From Cycas panzhihuaensis (Eukaryota; Cycadophyta), in NCBI GenBank assembly GCA_023213395.1, contig CM041465.1, forward strand, positions 87,985,741 to 88,049,740: a stretch of 64,000 bases of DNA. Direction: 5' to 3'. Shown here one piece after another: positions 34,690 to 48,010 of the stretch (within the stretch, counting starts at the first letter, position 1; every line of letters starts with the position of its first letter). Below the pieces are notes generated by a model that saw nothing but the letters and a program-made list of their open reading frames with translations, was not told the origin of the DNA and did no database searches. The position numbers and the translations under genes are program-made.

Positions 34690-36790
34690 TAAGGAATAAG
34701 AACAGAGATATAAGGTTGTGTGGTGATTTTATGAATTTGAATAAAGAGACCTTAAAGGATAACTACACTCTTCTCAAAATGGAATGAACTCTATAAATAG
34801 TTATAGGCTTTGAGATGGTGTCTTTGCTTGATGGATTTTTAGGATACAACCAAGTCCTTATAGTTGAGGAAGACCAATTTAATGCCATATTTATAATACT
34901 TTAAAAAACTAATGCTTATAAAAAGATGCCATTCAACTAGTGAATGCACAAATAACCTTCCAGATAGTAATGGATCATGCATTCAAGGTTTGATAGGTAT
35001 TATCATTGTTATTTATTTAAATGACATGATAATATTATCAAAAAATTAGATTATTCACATTGAGAACTTAAAGAGGGTGTTACAAAGGTGCAAATAGTTT
35101 GGCTTTTAATTGAATCTAAAGAAAATAATTTTCAGTATAATTGTTGGTAAGCTACTAGGTTATATTATTTCCAAAGGAGGAGTATTATTAGATCTAGATT
35201 ATGTTAAAGCCATCAAGGAGCTATCACTCCCTACTAGGTTAGTTTTCTTTGGGAAGATTAACTTCTTATGAAGATTCATTGTAGATTTTTCCAATATTAC
35301 CCTCCCCATAAACAAGTTTTTAATAACAAATACGAAGTTCAAGTGGACTAGGGAAACTAACTAGCTCTTTTATTAAATTAAGGAGTAGATTATAAAAGTA
35401 CCTATACCAATTTGTATTAATTTCAAAAAGTATTTTATTCCCTACTCCTATTCCTCTGAAGGAGTTCATGTACCCATGCTATTATGAAAGGATAAAGAAA
35501 AGTAAGAAAATCCCATTACATTCTTAAGCAAGTTCTAAAGGAATGCTAATATCAATATTGAAATATAGACTTATGCTTTAGTTAAAACCATAGAAGATTT
35601 CAAATCCCATATTGTTCATAATCATGCTATAACTTATGCTCCATTGACCCTAGTTAAAGCCATGCTTAGTTAAGTAGAGCCAACCAAAAGATGGATATAA
35701 TGCTTGGCCAAAATTCAAGAGCTTACTATAAATATAAAGCCAATGAAAATAGTTAAAGATTAGGGCCTTTTAAGGTAATGGTAAAGGATCATATTACAAA
35801 TCGAGTCAAACTTAAGGAAGAACAATAATTATACCATGAGGAGTTGGTCAATGTTTAGCTTGTAGATGAAGATGATTTTAACATTGATCCTTTTCTTAGG
35901 AATTTTCTTACAATCTGTATGATGGGTTCTACCTTAAATCCATAGATAAGAGAACAAAAAGATATTTAAAGTTAAGAGGAGTCCCATGTGTCCTCTTACA
36001 ATGATACTCATATAAGAGAGTCTATGATAGAACTTTATTGAAATGTTTGGCAACCAAGGAGGCCTCTAGAGTAATGGGAACTTTTCATATTAGTTTATAT
36101 GGAGGGCACTACTCGATAGAAGCTATTGAACATAAAATCATTAAGGTCAACTACTTTTGGCATATAATATTCAATGATGCTTTTCAAAGGAAAACAATTT
36201 ACTTAACTTGCTAGAAATTTGTTGGAAAACAAAAATTAACTATAACTTAACAACTAATCTTTGCCAACCAACTCTTTGAACAATGGGGTTTGGACTTCAT
36301 TAAACTTATCAATCTAGCTTCTAGTAAAGGCCATACCTTTATTCTTATAATAATCTTTGAAGGATGGATTTAATTTAACCCCTAACATCTATAAGAGCCA
36401 TCTTTTTTGTGGTGATCAAATTTCTTAAATAGATTATAATGCCAAGATTTAATATTTTAGCTTACTTCGTTTTCAATAATAGGGTTATATTTAAGTCAAT
36501 TAAGATGGTTGAGTTTTATTGAAAATATGGTATTAGTATGAACCCTTCATTGAATTATAATCCATAGGGGAATGACTTGGTAGAATTAACCAATAGGAAC
36601 CTAATGAGGATTCTAAATAATGTTGGTAGGCAAAATCAAAGAGAATGACATCTAAAGCTATATTAGACACTATGGATAGATAGGATTATAATAAGGAGGC
36701 TATTGGATACTCATCATATATATTGGTTTATGGTAAGAAGGTAGTATTATTAGATTAATGTTCATATATAGGACAAAATTAGGTAGGTAT
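34690..36790 (+). pseudogene. Old Ty3/gypsy pol remnant (RT, RNase H, integrase)
   Basis: The forward strand shows RT blocks (LNKETLKDNYTL near 34738, MVSLLDGFLGYNQVLI near 34815), the catalytic motif as YLND (Asn codon 35020-35022), and then RNase H-like runs (NANINIEI, TIEDFKSHIVHN near 35550-35620). Integrase follows: a GGHYSIEAIEHKIIKVNYFW zinc-binding part near 36100, FEQWGLDF near 36270, the second core Asp as Asn (36475-36477), and a Glu in GNDLVELTNRNL near 36570. Frameshifts and stops are frequent. No LTR pair for it is visible; gag is absent or unrecognisable. Confidence 0.75.
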
Positions 36791-37819
36791 GTTATTAGGA
36801 GTTACGAAGTCCTAAATGGGCTAATGACATGTATTAGAATAGTTACAAATTCATGTGTTGACTATTATCAATCCCAATTATACTTCTACTTGTACAATAT
36901 TATATTTTGATATTAAGAAATTATAATGGATTCATAATGAATGTAAAGTTAATATGAGGGTAGACCAATTCCATTGGAAAAACTTGTGTTTAATTGGTTC
37001 TATTTTTCTATCTAATACTCTCATCTAGTTTTAAAGTTGGTTTAGTTATGCATTGTGGATAAATTTTATAGCTAGTAACTATGGAGCTAAGTGTAGTTTT
37101 GTATCATTAATGCTTGTAGATGATTTCTATCCAAAATTTCTATGTAATTTGCTAAGGAATTAGCTTATTATACTATGGAATATTAGTGTTAAAAAAATAA
37201 GGAAAAAGTTGTTAGGTGGGGTCACATGCTTATATTAGTGGTTTGCATGTATGAGAAATTGAAAGCATAGATCAAGGTTCTCCTATTAGTGGCCATGGAT
37301 GGAATTAAATGAGGGATTTGCTATTCTTGTTTCCAACATTTTGTTTAGAACTTCAACAATGTTTATGGGTCTCAGTATTATGCCAAGTTACAATTACAAT
37401 GGTTGTTGGGTTTAAGTAGTTGTTACTTATGAAATCACTGTTTGTTTTATTAATGAAGTGGGTCATTCACTGAAGATTTTAGAGGAGGCTAAGGCATAAG
37501 ATGTAGCATGTACTTTTCTATCAAGTGTGTAATATTTGGGATTATCAAATTAACAATCAAAGAGGAAGCATAATCATATTGATGCCATGAATATGGGTTT
37601 ATAAATTTCATGAGTGAGAGCATGCAACTTGCTAAAGGAGATAACACAATACAAATGTGCATCAACATGAGATAATAGTGACACCTTATAAATAGTCTAA
37701 TGCATAGGTTTGGGCATGAATGATAAATATGAAAAGGCCATATCAACACTAGAAATTCATATAATGAACTCATGTAATAATGCTAAATAAGTGAACGCTA
37801 GAAGATAAATTGAGAGGCA
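36791..37819. other. Decayed DNA, no recognisable gene
   Basis: About 1 kb of AT-rich sequence up to the left edge of the 23-kb element. A 94-codon minus-strand ORF (37773-37489) has no domain. Nothing else seen. Confidence 0.5.
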
Positions 37820-40335
37820 TATTGTTTCCCAGCTACTGGGAACGGACTTGAGACACATCAACCCAGGTATGTTTAGGTATACGTTCTCACTTCTCCCTGC
37901 TATTGCTTGATTGAGGTTATTTAGCGTAGACTACTTGATATATGCCTGCCTGCATGCATTGCTTCTCTGCCTGATCATATTGCATGTGCTTACAGCACAC
38001 CATCAACCTATGACAACTCACAATGAGGGTATTCCTTAGCGAATGCTACACCTCACATGGCGCACAGCCACCCACATCGTCTCCACGACCTCTCGGTATG
38101 TTTCAGTCAGTCATGCTTGCCCATGTTACGACATTTTACTCAGGTTGCAGTCTCCTCCAAGCTCGGTTAATCCCTTGGTTGAGACCCATTTACTGTTCTA
38201 GCTACTTGCCCATCATCTGGATGTTTCCCCCTGCTATTTTAGGCTTAATTTACCCTTAATAATAGCTCCAAAACCTTTATTTCTGTTGTTTTAATCTTTT
38301 TTTTGTTGCCAGTCTAGTACTGCTACAAACTCAATCTGCAGTCTTTGCCAGTACCACCGGGTTTGCCATAAATCTGTTGTTTGAATTTCAAAAAAGAGAA
38401 CCACGCGATAGTTTCCGCTTTTTTTGCGAAACTGTCACGTGGCACCTGTCGATTCGAGTTGCCCTGACATCCCCAGCGTTCACCTACAGTGAACAGGGGA
38501 TAAAGGGGGATTTTCCTTCTCATTTTGAGATCTTTTGTCCATTTTTCTAACTTTTTACTTAAAATTTATTTAGAAAGACATACACCACATTCACAGAAAC
38601 CTATCACAAGGGAGAAGACACTACTGCAAGCTGGATTTTTAGGGACAATTACTGCCCCCACAGCTCTCAACAGTAGGTTTCACAGCTTCTTGTAAGTAAC
38701 CAAGGTTTCAAGGAAGATTTCTACCAAAAGCTCCTCAAAAGGACCAACTACCAAGGCCCCAAGTTTACAAAGATATTTTCACACTTTTCTCTGTGCAAGA
38801 ACCTGCCACTATTATTCACCATATGCTGGTTATTTCTGCTATTTCCTAATAGCAAACTTATGTTTGGTTCTTCTCCAACAAGGTACTCTCTACTCTTACT
38901 TGTAGTTCGTGTTGTCTTTTTTATGTTTTGGTGAATGAACTTTCAGTTTATGTACCTTTATATTGTTGCACTTAATTAGCATCACTTCCTTATTTTTTTG
39001 AGACATTATTGTTTCCCCAAATCATCCCGTTCAACCCATTCTTACTTGGCTATTGCAAACGGGCAACATAAAGAGGATTTGAGGGAGGTAGGTGTATGTC
39101 CTCCTTGATGTCCTTCTCCCCAAGGGTTCTGTCCCTTGTTCTCTTTCCCTTTGTCGTTAGAGCCTTCTTAAGAATCGGGTTAAGGGAATTTAGGGAATTC
39201 AGTTTCGGAGCTAAAACTAGTGTTGGCAACCTGTTGCCACGCCGGTTCTAGAAATTCCATCCGTCAGTGTTAGGCCCTGCCTAAGCCCCAAATCTTTCCA
39301 TTGCTCCCTTCTTTCTTACTATTTGCTGTCCCATGACCTTGTTGTGAGCCCGGTTCTCCTTTTCGAGTTCCGTGGAGACTCTTTGTGGGTGAGTTAGCCA
39401 TTCTGAGGCTATACTCTTTTCCTTTTTGGGTGTTGCTTATGGTGTACGTTGGCGGGAGATACTGTTACATATTGTTACTACACATTATTTCATACTGATG
39501 CTTAGCTTAGTTTTATGTAGCTTTGTTTGAGTCTAGCATCTATTTTCGGTCTATTTTGTGGCCCCTCTTTCGAGAGGGAGGTACTCGCCTGACTTGCTTG
39601 CAGGATCTCGCGTTAGTGGAGTTGCACGTGAAACGAAACCCATTGCAGGTTAGTTCTACATTTAGTGCATTTCTTGTTATTTCACGTTTTTTTGGCTTCT
39701 TTTCCGCTTTCTATTCTTTGCATGTTTAAGGGGAGGTAAGTTGGCCCCTCTTCGGTTGCTTACGACAATTATCGCTGACTGGAATTGCATGCGCAAAGAG
39801 TGGAGCAGAAAAGAGCAGGAACTAAAGGGACGAGCAGCACTCCACTTGGACGCCAGATCTAGGTACTCTTCTTATTCCCTACATATTTCTTTTACACTAC
39901 TGTCATTTATGCATATACTTGTCTAGTTAGGAACATGTAAAGAATTAAAAAGGAAAAAAGGAATGTGTGTTTGTTTTACATTGTTTCCTGCATCAGTTAG
40001 CTTAGCATAGTTTGATTGTTTACATTGTGTTAGAGCTACCCGTGTTGTACCCTCTTTTTGCCTACACCTAGACATATTTTACTTGCCTTTCCGTTTCGTT
40101 GCCTTCTCATTTCCTTGAGAAGACGCAATGTGCCAGGCGCTTTCTCCTCTTCCCGGCCATCCGAGGGGTAGGAAGGCCTTGCTTTGCACGGCTACCTGGA
40201 AGCAATCAGGCACCTCTGCAGTCCCGAATCTGTGCTCTGGCGCATGGACGCCCTACGAGGTGAAGTCCTTGCTGTCTAGTTTAATTCGACTTTGCACCTT
40301 TCACTCCCTTTTGCTTGACGTAGGGACGCCACCCA
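37820..40335 (+). repeat. 5' LTR of the Tat-like element
   Basis: 2516 bp, colinear with 58673-61156. Its TG start has become TA. It ends CCACCCA; the next bases (TGATGGCGTTTCAC) should be the PBS but I cannot name the tRNA. Confidence 0.82.
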
Positions 40336-40523
40336 TGATGGCGTTTCACTTTAGTGACCATCTTGAGGAGCGCAGTAAGGGAACTAGATCTGCTTCCCCT
40401 TTTCGTTGGTGTTCTTACCTTTAGGTAGTTTTCTTATTATGTATTTCAGTTGGGCAGCCTCCAACATGCTTGCTTCATTTTCCTCTTTTCGCTTTCTTCT
40501 AACAACACTCGCAAAGGCATTGC

Positions 40524-42617
40524 ATGCAACGTTTCTCACGTCGCTTGCGAGGTCTGCCACCATTGTTAGAAGACCAATCGCCTTGTTCCCTTTCGTCGTC
40601 AAACCCTGATTCAACAATAGAAGGTTACAAGTCCGATTGGGCTTATCATACCATGGTCTCGGGAGCTCAAGAGTTTCCCGCATCCGTTCCTGGATCCACC
40701 CACAAGGGTGATGATTCCATCTATTATCCAGGTGACCTGTTTCGCCCTTCTGAGTTTCATCCTTCTACGCATGCGGCAAAAGGCTCGTCTCCTCGCGAGA
40801 CTCACCATCTTATTGGTGAATCTTATGAGGAGCACCCTGAGGGGTCCCTGACATTCGAGATCCCATCGACCTCATATGGCTATGAGGATACCCCTCCTGC
40901 TGATGTGGTCAAAGCGCTCAGCGAGTACTTTCGAGCAACTCGTCGTCAACCACATCCTAGGTGGTTTGAAGAAGTTCTGCGCAATGTAGCATCTTCTTCA
41001 TCCATACCTGTGCCTCCTATGGCAAATGACTCTTCTACCCATGCACACTCGTCCCATGCTATGTCTACACCAGCTCCCAGGGTAAGTGTTGTACCATATA
41101 TCCCTAGCCATGGTCTTGTTTCTTCAGGGCCCATTCGCGGCATGTCCTTTCCCTAACTTGGGGTTAGCATGCATGTTCCAAGTCAAACGAATGTGCCACC
41201 TTCAAACGTGGCACATGCATTTCCTAGTAGGCCTCGAGGCCCTACTAATGTCGCTACTATCAACTATGTAGGACCCACTCCTACATACGTTCAAAACTCA
41301 TCTAGTGGTCCCTCCCTTTACGTGGCCCCAGGTTACACGTCTCAACCTTGGGGGCAGGGTGGGGGAAACTACCTTCCTGCTTATGGGGTGGACCCGTTGA
41401 ACCCATATGGGGTTGTGCCACCTACGGGTGGCCCATATGGGCAAAACTCTGTCCCTCACCCTCTGTTTCCACCATCTAGCACAACTCCTGTTGCCACACC
41501 TTCGCAAGGAAGCATGCCTCCCTTCCAAGGTGTTTATCCGCAACCCCCCTTCCAGCAAGGGGTGTTTCCTCAAGGAGGGATGGGTCTACCTCCCACATCC
41601 ATTCCTGTTTCTTTACCGTTCATTGATCCTTTAGCCCATGTGAGGACCCGTCCCTTCATGGACTACAGGTCGACGCCGCTATCCGTTGAGGCGCTAAGGA
41701 CTAACCTACCGCCTCACCCTCCTGAAGTTCCCAAATTCGACGAAACTTCGTCGCAAGACCCAACCGAGCACGTGCGTAGTTTCTCTATGGCGTGCATAGA
41801 TTATTGGGCTTATGACCACATTCTGATGAAGCTATTTCTGCGATCCTTACAGGGCGACGCCCTCAAGTGGTTTTACTATCTTCCTGCCCACTCCATTCAC
41901 TCATTCCAGCAATTAGTGGATGAGTTCGTCAATTACTTTGACATTGCACGTCCATTCGAGAGCGGAATGAAGGCTCTCATTTTGCTTAAACAAGGTCACG
42001 ATGAAATGAATCATGACTTTGTAAGGCGATTTCATGATCTCCTTCACTCTACCAAGGCCACGTTGCCTGAGGAGTTGAAGTGGGATCTCTTCATCAATGC
42101 ACTTCACCCTGAAGTGCATGTGGAAGTCCTTAAGATGGGGGCAACCACATGCGACTCCGCGATTACGAGGTGCTTGGCATTAGAGGCCATTGAGATCCAA
42201 GCCGGACTCAAGAAACCTCTTAAGTCCTCACAATGCCGTGAGGAACCTCCCCTAGTGAAGGAAACCAAACCTTCGCAACCTGCCAGGTCTACCTCTCATC
42301 CTACGGAGAGGACTTTAGACCCTCTTACCTTCGCTATCCGCTCATTTGAGCGCACGATGAAGGAGCTTAAACTCCAATCCCCTTCATCACCGACCTCCCA
42401 TAAACCAGTTCAACAAGCTTCTTGTGCCATTCCCCCCAAAGGGGGTAACGACCAACCTTCTCAAGTAAGGAGAATCGATCCTCCCCTTGAGAAGAGATGG
42501 TGTTCCATCCATGGGGAATGTTTCCATGATGATTCGCATTGTCAAGTGCAACACCCACGTGATGCCCCACCACGTGATTCATCACCTAGACGGACATCGA
42601 GGCCTAATCTCGATTAA
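40524..42617 (+). pseudogene. Tat-like gag
   Basis: One frame of about 698 codons with a single TAA (41154-41156) where CAA would fit, then Met at 41169. The N-terminal third is low in motifs and rich in Ser, Pro and His, followed by a Pro, Gly and Gln-rich tract. The capsid domain lies at about 41740-42130 (LRSLQGDALKWFYYLP, then SFQQLVDEFVNYFD, and LKQGHDEMNHDFVRRF). A Cys/His cluster WCSIHGECFHDDSHC near 42500-42545 is the likely zinc-binding site. The same frame runs past the TAA at 42615 into protease, so gag and PR were one polyprotein. Confidence 0.85.
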
Positions 42618-43619
42618 CCTATTCATAGAGATCCGTTCCCTAAACATGGGGAACGTGGTTGTGATGCTTAACAAAGGAACAACCGGAATCAGGATAGATC
42701 CCCCGATTCTCGTCCTTCGCATGTTAGAGGGAAGGGTATGCGAGGTGCATCTTCCTCTTCACGCTCCCCTGACCGCTGTGCTCCATCACCTTCGCGGTCC
42801 CGTAACAAGGTAAAGAAGGTGATCCAAATGATTGAGACCACTCCCCTTTACGCTTTGACCTGGTCTCAAGTCGCAAAGGAGGTAACTGGCGCCTCTGCAT
42901 CTACCTCGCAACTTGATCCTCCTCTAGAAGCCGTTCCTCTAGAGATTCCCGCACTTCCCAAGAGCATTCTCGTCCGCCCCGGCTGATTCAACTTTAGGAG
43001 AGCCCTTACCCAACCCACAGGGAGGGGTTGGCCTTTCTCTGTAGTCGAAGAGCTTCTTACTGTGGCTACCGGGATGTCCATCATGGATGTCTTGAGAAGT
43101 TACCCCAAGCAACGAGCGCTCCTCTTGGAAGCTCTAGGATCGAATGACGCATCTGTTCATGCCTTGGGCACAACCCAAAGTTGCGAACCCATCATCTCTT
43201 TCGATCCCAGAGATCTTCCCTCGTCCAGTGGAAGGGAATGCCAATGGAACTTCCCTTTCACCATTACCATAGATATTCCTGATTGCATGTTGCGAAGAAC
43301 CGTCATAGACAACGGTTCTTCCATCAATGCCATGCCCTTGTGCATCATGCAAGAGCTTCGCATTTCTGCCTTGGAACCCATTCCATGGCGATGTCAGAGT
43401 TATGACGGTAGCAAGAAGACTCCCCTGGGATCCGTCTCGATACCTCTTACTCTCGAGGATAAGAATGTCGTTACTGACATCGTTGTCCTCGATGTTGACA
43501 TCGATTACAACCTACTTCTGGGTCGACCATGGCTTAACCAAATGAGAGCCATGTGTTCCACTCGATGGGGGCAACTTAAATTTATCCATAACAGACAAAT
43601 GAAAGTTGTCTCCTGCTAG
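42618..43619 (+). pseudogene. Tat-like protease region
   Basis: Continues the gag frame through a few stops (TAA near 42668, TGA at 42984-42986). The protease motif is VIDNGSSINAMPL near 43300; DNG(S/A) is usual for Tat-type proteases. LLLGRPWLNQM (near 43520) is the conserved C-terminal protease block. It ends at TAG 43617-43619. Confidence 0.85.
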
Positions 43620-44640
43620 TGATCGCTCGCCAAACAAACTAGGCCTTCTTCTCAGGCAAGCCATGGCCATACGAAGGGAAACAAATACCCTTCCAATCAC
43701 GCCTCGGCCTGCTCCATCGGAATCCCCGATTCCGCTCGTCAAGAAGAAGATCCCATATCTTCTTCCCCTGATTTAACGTGTTTCGCCCCCATCGGCGTCG
43801 GAAGCTATGGGTACCTCGCCATGTTTGATGACGACGGGTCCCATAGCGAAGATGAGGACATTCCTCATCCTATTTCCTTCCTCCGCACTAGCGGGGGGCA
43901 TTCTTCTAGTTCTAAGTCTCCCCCTAGGACCCCTTTTATTATAGAGCTTGGTCGCTTTCACATGTCACATGTCATTGCGCATGTCGATTATCAAGTTCCT
44001 AGCTCTTCTGTTCCACCACCCTCCACAGGTGATGGCATTGAGAGTTTCCCTCTTGCTTTTTATGAGGGATCTCTCTCTGACTCTCCTTCAGAATCTCTTA
44101 GGGATGTTGGGCAGCTTACGAGGCATACCGGTCCTATCGCTCCCATACCATCCCGTACCTCGTCCATTCGAAGTCAGGTCATCCATGGGTTGGACTACTT
44201 CGAAGATGACGAGGCTTTGTTGGAGCACTTAGCCAGCTCCACACCCAGTTTGCCTCTTGGTCACCACAAGCTTGGCCACCAGAAGGTCCTAGCGATTGGG
44301 TCCACACTAGCTGACCTAATTCCTTTTTCTGTTTCCTCTCTTCCTGTTGATCTTACCCCCCTCCATTTCGAGGTGGGGAATGCTATGTGCATGGGGGCAA
44401 CTCAGGACATAGTCCTTGCCCTAGACAAGATCATTAAGGTAGGGGCAGAATATACTCTTGATGAAGTGAGGGAGTACTCCCTCTTATTCCAGGAATTTCG
44501 CGATGTGTTCGCATGGGACTATTCTGACATGAAGGGAATCGACCCCTCCATCGTCACGCACAACCTTACGAATGTTCACGGCGCTCGTCTGTCGTCGAGC
44601 GGCATCCCCTCCACCCGAAGCTCTCAGCCACCATTAAGAT
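43620..44640 (+). pseudogene. PR-RT linker, acidic, Ser/Pro-rich
   Basis: Still in the gag-PR frame (open piece 43821-44642). A low-complexity acidic and serine-rich linker ends in LFQEFRDVFAWDYSDMKGID, the block that opens gypsy RT. Near 44600 one frameshift moves the rest of RT to another frame. Confidence 0.75.
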
Positions 44641-45784
44641 AGAGGTTGAGAAGCTTCTAGATACGGGACTCATCTCTTCCATCGATTACCCTAAGTGGGT
44701 ATCGAATATCATTCCCGTTGCTAAGAAGAATGAGACCATTCACATTTGTGTCGACTTCCGTGATATAAACAACGCTTGTCCTAAGGACAACTTTCCTCTT
44801 CCCTTCATTGATCAAATAATTGATCATATGGCTAGATTCGAAGTTATGTCCTTAATGGACAGCTTCTCCGGCTATAACCAAATTCAGATTTCTCCTGAAG
44901 ACTGCCACAAGATGGCCTTCACTATGCCATGGAGCACCTTTGCCTATAAGGCAATGCCCTTTGGTCTCAAGAATGTAGAGGCTACTTATCAAAGGGCCAT
45001 GCATTTAATCTTTCATGACCTCATCAACAATATGTTAGAGGTCTTCATGGATGATATGATAGGCCTTTCGCATACCAGAGCCCATCATCCCTCTGACTTG
45101 TGGGCCATCTTCATACGATGCTGCAAGTATCACATCAGTTTGAACCCGTTGAAATGCGTGTTTTCCATCACTTCAGGTAAACTCTTGGGTTTCCTCGTAT
45201 CCCAACAAGGAATCCAAATCGATCTGGAAAAAGTCAAGGCAATCCTTGACATGCTGCCACCTAGAACCCAACGACAAATTAAGTCGTTTCTAGGTAGGCT
45301 TAGTTTTCTGAGGCGTTTCTTGGCAAATTTCGCCATAAACGCCAAGCCTCTTACGAACCTATTAAAGAAAGGAGCCCCTTTTGTTTGGTCAGAAAAGACC
45401 CAAAAGGCCTTCGCAAGACTCAAGGAAGCTCTCGTTTCTGCTCCTACGCTGGCGCCTCCTCGCTTTGATAGGCTCTTCATTCTATACACCTTGGCAACCG
45501 ACAAATCCCTGGGCACAATACTCGCACAGGAGGACGATTCGGGAACTGAAAGGGCTATTTATTTCATCAGCCGCACTCTCATTGCTGCTGAATTAAACTA
45601 TCCTCCTGCCGAGAAGGAATGCCTCTCCTTGGTCCATGCGACCAAGAAGTTTAGGCATTATTTACTCGGTAATACAACCAAGGTGATCGTTCAATCCGAT
45701 CCCTTGCGTTACTTGCTTACTCATTTGGACTTGATGGGTAGGGTAAGTCGTTGGGCCATCCTACTTCAAGAGTTCGACTTGTAA
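44600..45784 (+). pseudogene. Tat-like reverse transcriptase and RNase H
   Basis: RT: KKNETIHICVDFRDINNACP, SLMDSFSGYNQIQISPED, AMPFGLKNVEATYQRAM, catalytic FMDDM near 45045 (both Asp kept), then LNPLKCVF and GKLLGFLVSQQGI. RNase H: LATDKSLGTILAQED (first Asp), ERAIYFISRTL, PPAEKECLSLVHATKKF (Glu) and VIVQSDPLRYLL (Asp), so the catalytic residues are visible. It ends at a TAA (45782-45784) where CAA would fit; the frame continues into integrase. The connection to RNase H reads like other Tat elements. Confidence 0.9.
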
Positions 45785-47184
45785 GTTATCAACAGGAAAT
45801 CAAAGAAGGGAATGATAATAGCAGAACAATTAGCTGATGCTACCATCCCCAATGCGAGCGGCATTCCTGTTGATGACTCTTTCCCAGACGAGTCTATTTT
45901 AACCGTCCAAGATGCTTCTCCTCACCTGCTCGCCAATAGCGAGTGGTATGGTGACATTGTGCGATATCTGACTCAGCAGGAATATCGCCCTGAAGCCAGT
46001 AACAAGGTTAGGTCGCGCATCTGTACCACCGGTAGGCAACACTTCCTCATGGATGAAGTGTTGTACAAGAGATCCTTCGACGGGATCCTGCTTCGCTACG
46101 TCGCTCCTGACGAAGCAAACCAAATACTCCACGAATGCCACTATGGCATTTGTGGGGGCCACTTTAGGGGCCAATCCATGGCCCAAAGGATCCTCCGCAT
46201 GGGTTATTACTAGCTGTCCTTGTTCAAGGATGCCCATGCCTATGCCCTTAGATGTCGGAGATGCCAAGAGCACGCCAATGTCTCTCATGTGCCTTTTGAG
46301 GCTTTGCACCCTATCGTGTTTTCGTGGCCCTTTTCTCAATGGGGCTTAGACCTCATTGGGGTTATATCGCCACCATCTTCTGCACAACATAAATATATCT
46401 TAACCGCTGCCGAATACTTCACCAAATGGGCAAAGGCAATCCCCCTATCCACTACACTTGGCAAGATGATAGCCACCTTTGTCTACCAACATATTGTTTA
46501 CCATTTTGGGATTCCAGACGTCCTAATTATGGACAATGGAACTTCCTTCTATAATAAGGAGATGGATGAGCTGTGCGAGAAATTCAAAATCTCACATAAG
46601 ACGTCATCCCCTTATTACCCCGTGCAACGGGCAAGTTGAATCTTTCAACAAGACCCTTGTCAACATTCTAAAGAAGACCGTTGCCCAATCTCAAAGAGAT
46701 TGGCATCTCCAACTCCCTTTAAGCCACGGGCTTATCGCACTTCCATCACACATTCTTTGGAATGACTCCATTCTCATTAGTCTACGGAACCGAGACAGTA
46801 GTCCCACTGGAAGTGGAGATCCCCTCTCTACGGGTTTCCCTTCGAGGCCTCATTGATGAGGAGTCTATCCTCCAGGTTCACCTCCTGGACCTCGAAGCCC
46901 TAAACGAGAGGCACTTAATGGCTTACCAAGCGAATCTCGCTTCGAAAGCCCTCCTATAAAGGACTCACGACAAACGTCTTCGTGCCCGTCCTTTGTGCCC
47001 TGGGGACCATGTCCTCAAGTTGGAATACCTTTACGACTATCTAGCCAAATTTGGGCCCAAATGGGTAGGCCCCTTCGTCGTTCTCGAGAGCCTCGACAAC
47101 AGTGCATACAGGATCGCTACCCTAGAAGGCTTAGAGTTTGAGAACGCGGTCAATGAGAAGTTCCTCAAGAAGTTCTACGCATGA
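45785..47184 (+). pseudogene. Tat-like integrase
   Basis: The zinc-binding domain (HECHYGICGGHFRG, then CRRCQEHANVSHVP) keeps both His and both Cys. The core has WGLDLIGVI (Asp), IMDNGTSF (Asp) and GQVESFNKTL (Glu), all three catalytic residues. The gene is broken by a TAG near 46211 (where Trp fits) and two frameshifts (about 46620 and 46740). The C-terminal part is in a third frame (46762-47184) and includes KFGPKWVGPFVVLES, a GPY/F-type module, and NEKFLKKFYA at the end. Integrase inserts the cDNA. Confidence 0.88.
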
Positions 47185-47216
47185 TCTTTCAGCTATCTCT
47201 TTGCCATGCTCCGAAA

Positions 47217-47566
47217 CGAGCCTAAATTACTATCTCGAATTGTTTCCATTTCTTCCAACCACGGGTTGAATGGTAATTCAAGGTGTCTTTCGTATCTCTT
47301 CCTAGTTCCTCCCACGGAACCTATGTTCCCATTTCCTTTGGGACTTTGTCCTCCTATTTGGACATCCCCCAGTTAGGACGACGCTCTTAAACAAGCCTAA
47401 ACTACCATCTTAGGTTGTTTCCATTCCTCCCAACCATGGGTAGAATGACAATTTAAGATGGATTCTCGCTTTTCCTTCTGGTTCCTCCCGTGGAACCCGT
47501 GTTCCCGTATCCTCTTGGGAACCTTTCACCTTCTTACTTGGGCATCCCCCCAATTAGGACGATGCT
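47217..47566 (+). repeat. Tandem duplication, about 175 bp x 2
   Basis: Unit 1 begins CGAGCCTAAATTACTATC (47217), unit 2 CAAGCCTAAACTACCATC (47392). Both continue through a matching GTTTCCAT block, a (C)GGAACC block and an AGTTAGGACGA or AATTAGGACGA end. It lies 30 bases after the integrase gene. Confidence 0.75.
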
Positions 47567-48010
47567 TTGGAGTACCATTACTCATTTCTTTCACCTATCG
47601 TTTCCTTCACATATTCCGCTATGCTCCTCCGTGGACGTGCATGTTGCTCTATTTCTAACCTTACACCTCTCTATCACCTCTACTTACGGTGGATGTGTGT
47701 GCTCTTATTAGACATATAGCCATACATGGAAGGAAATACATTCATCTTACAACAAAACACTTACAACCAAACATTTACAACATACAAAATAAAGTATACA
47801 CACTATCTGCCGCATGATCTATATAGCATCTCGTATCAAAATGGGGTTCCAACTACTCCCTATATATATACATTCAAAAATAACATGTTACATCGTACAT
47901 GTGGGAAGCCAGTATCCTTGTAGGGGGGGTACAATCATATGAGCCTATATATATGACCCCCTAGAGGCTCGTGCTTTCTCGTCAAAATCAAATGTACATC
48001 TCCTACGCCA
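47567..48010. other. Spacer between integrase and the antisense gene
   Basis: About 440 bases; no recognisable gene. It would hold the 3' ends of both the sense gag-pol transcript and the antisense transcript. I see no clear polyadenylation element. Confidence 0.4.

Noticed and set aside
37489-37773. 94-codon minus-strand ORF
   Set aside because: Hydrophobic but AT-driven composition, no context, no motif.
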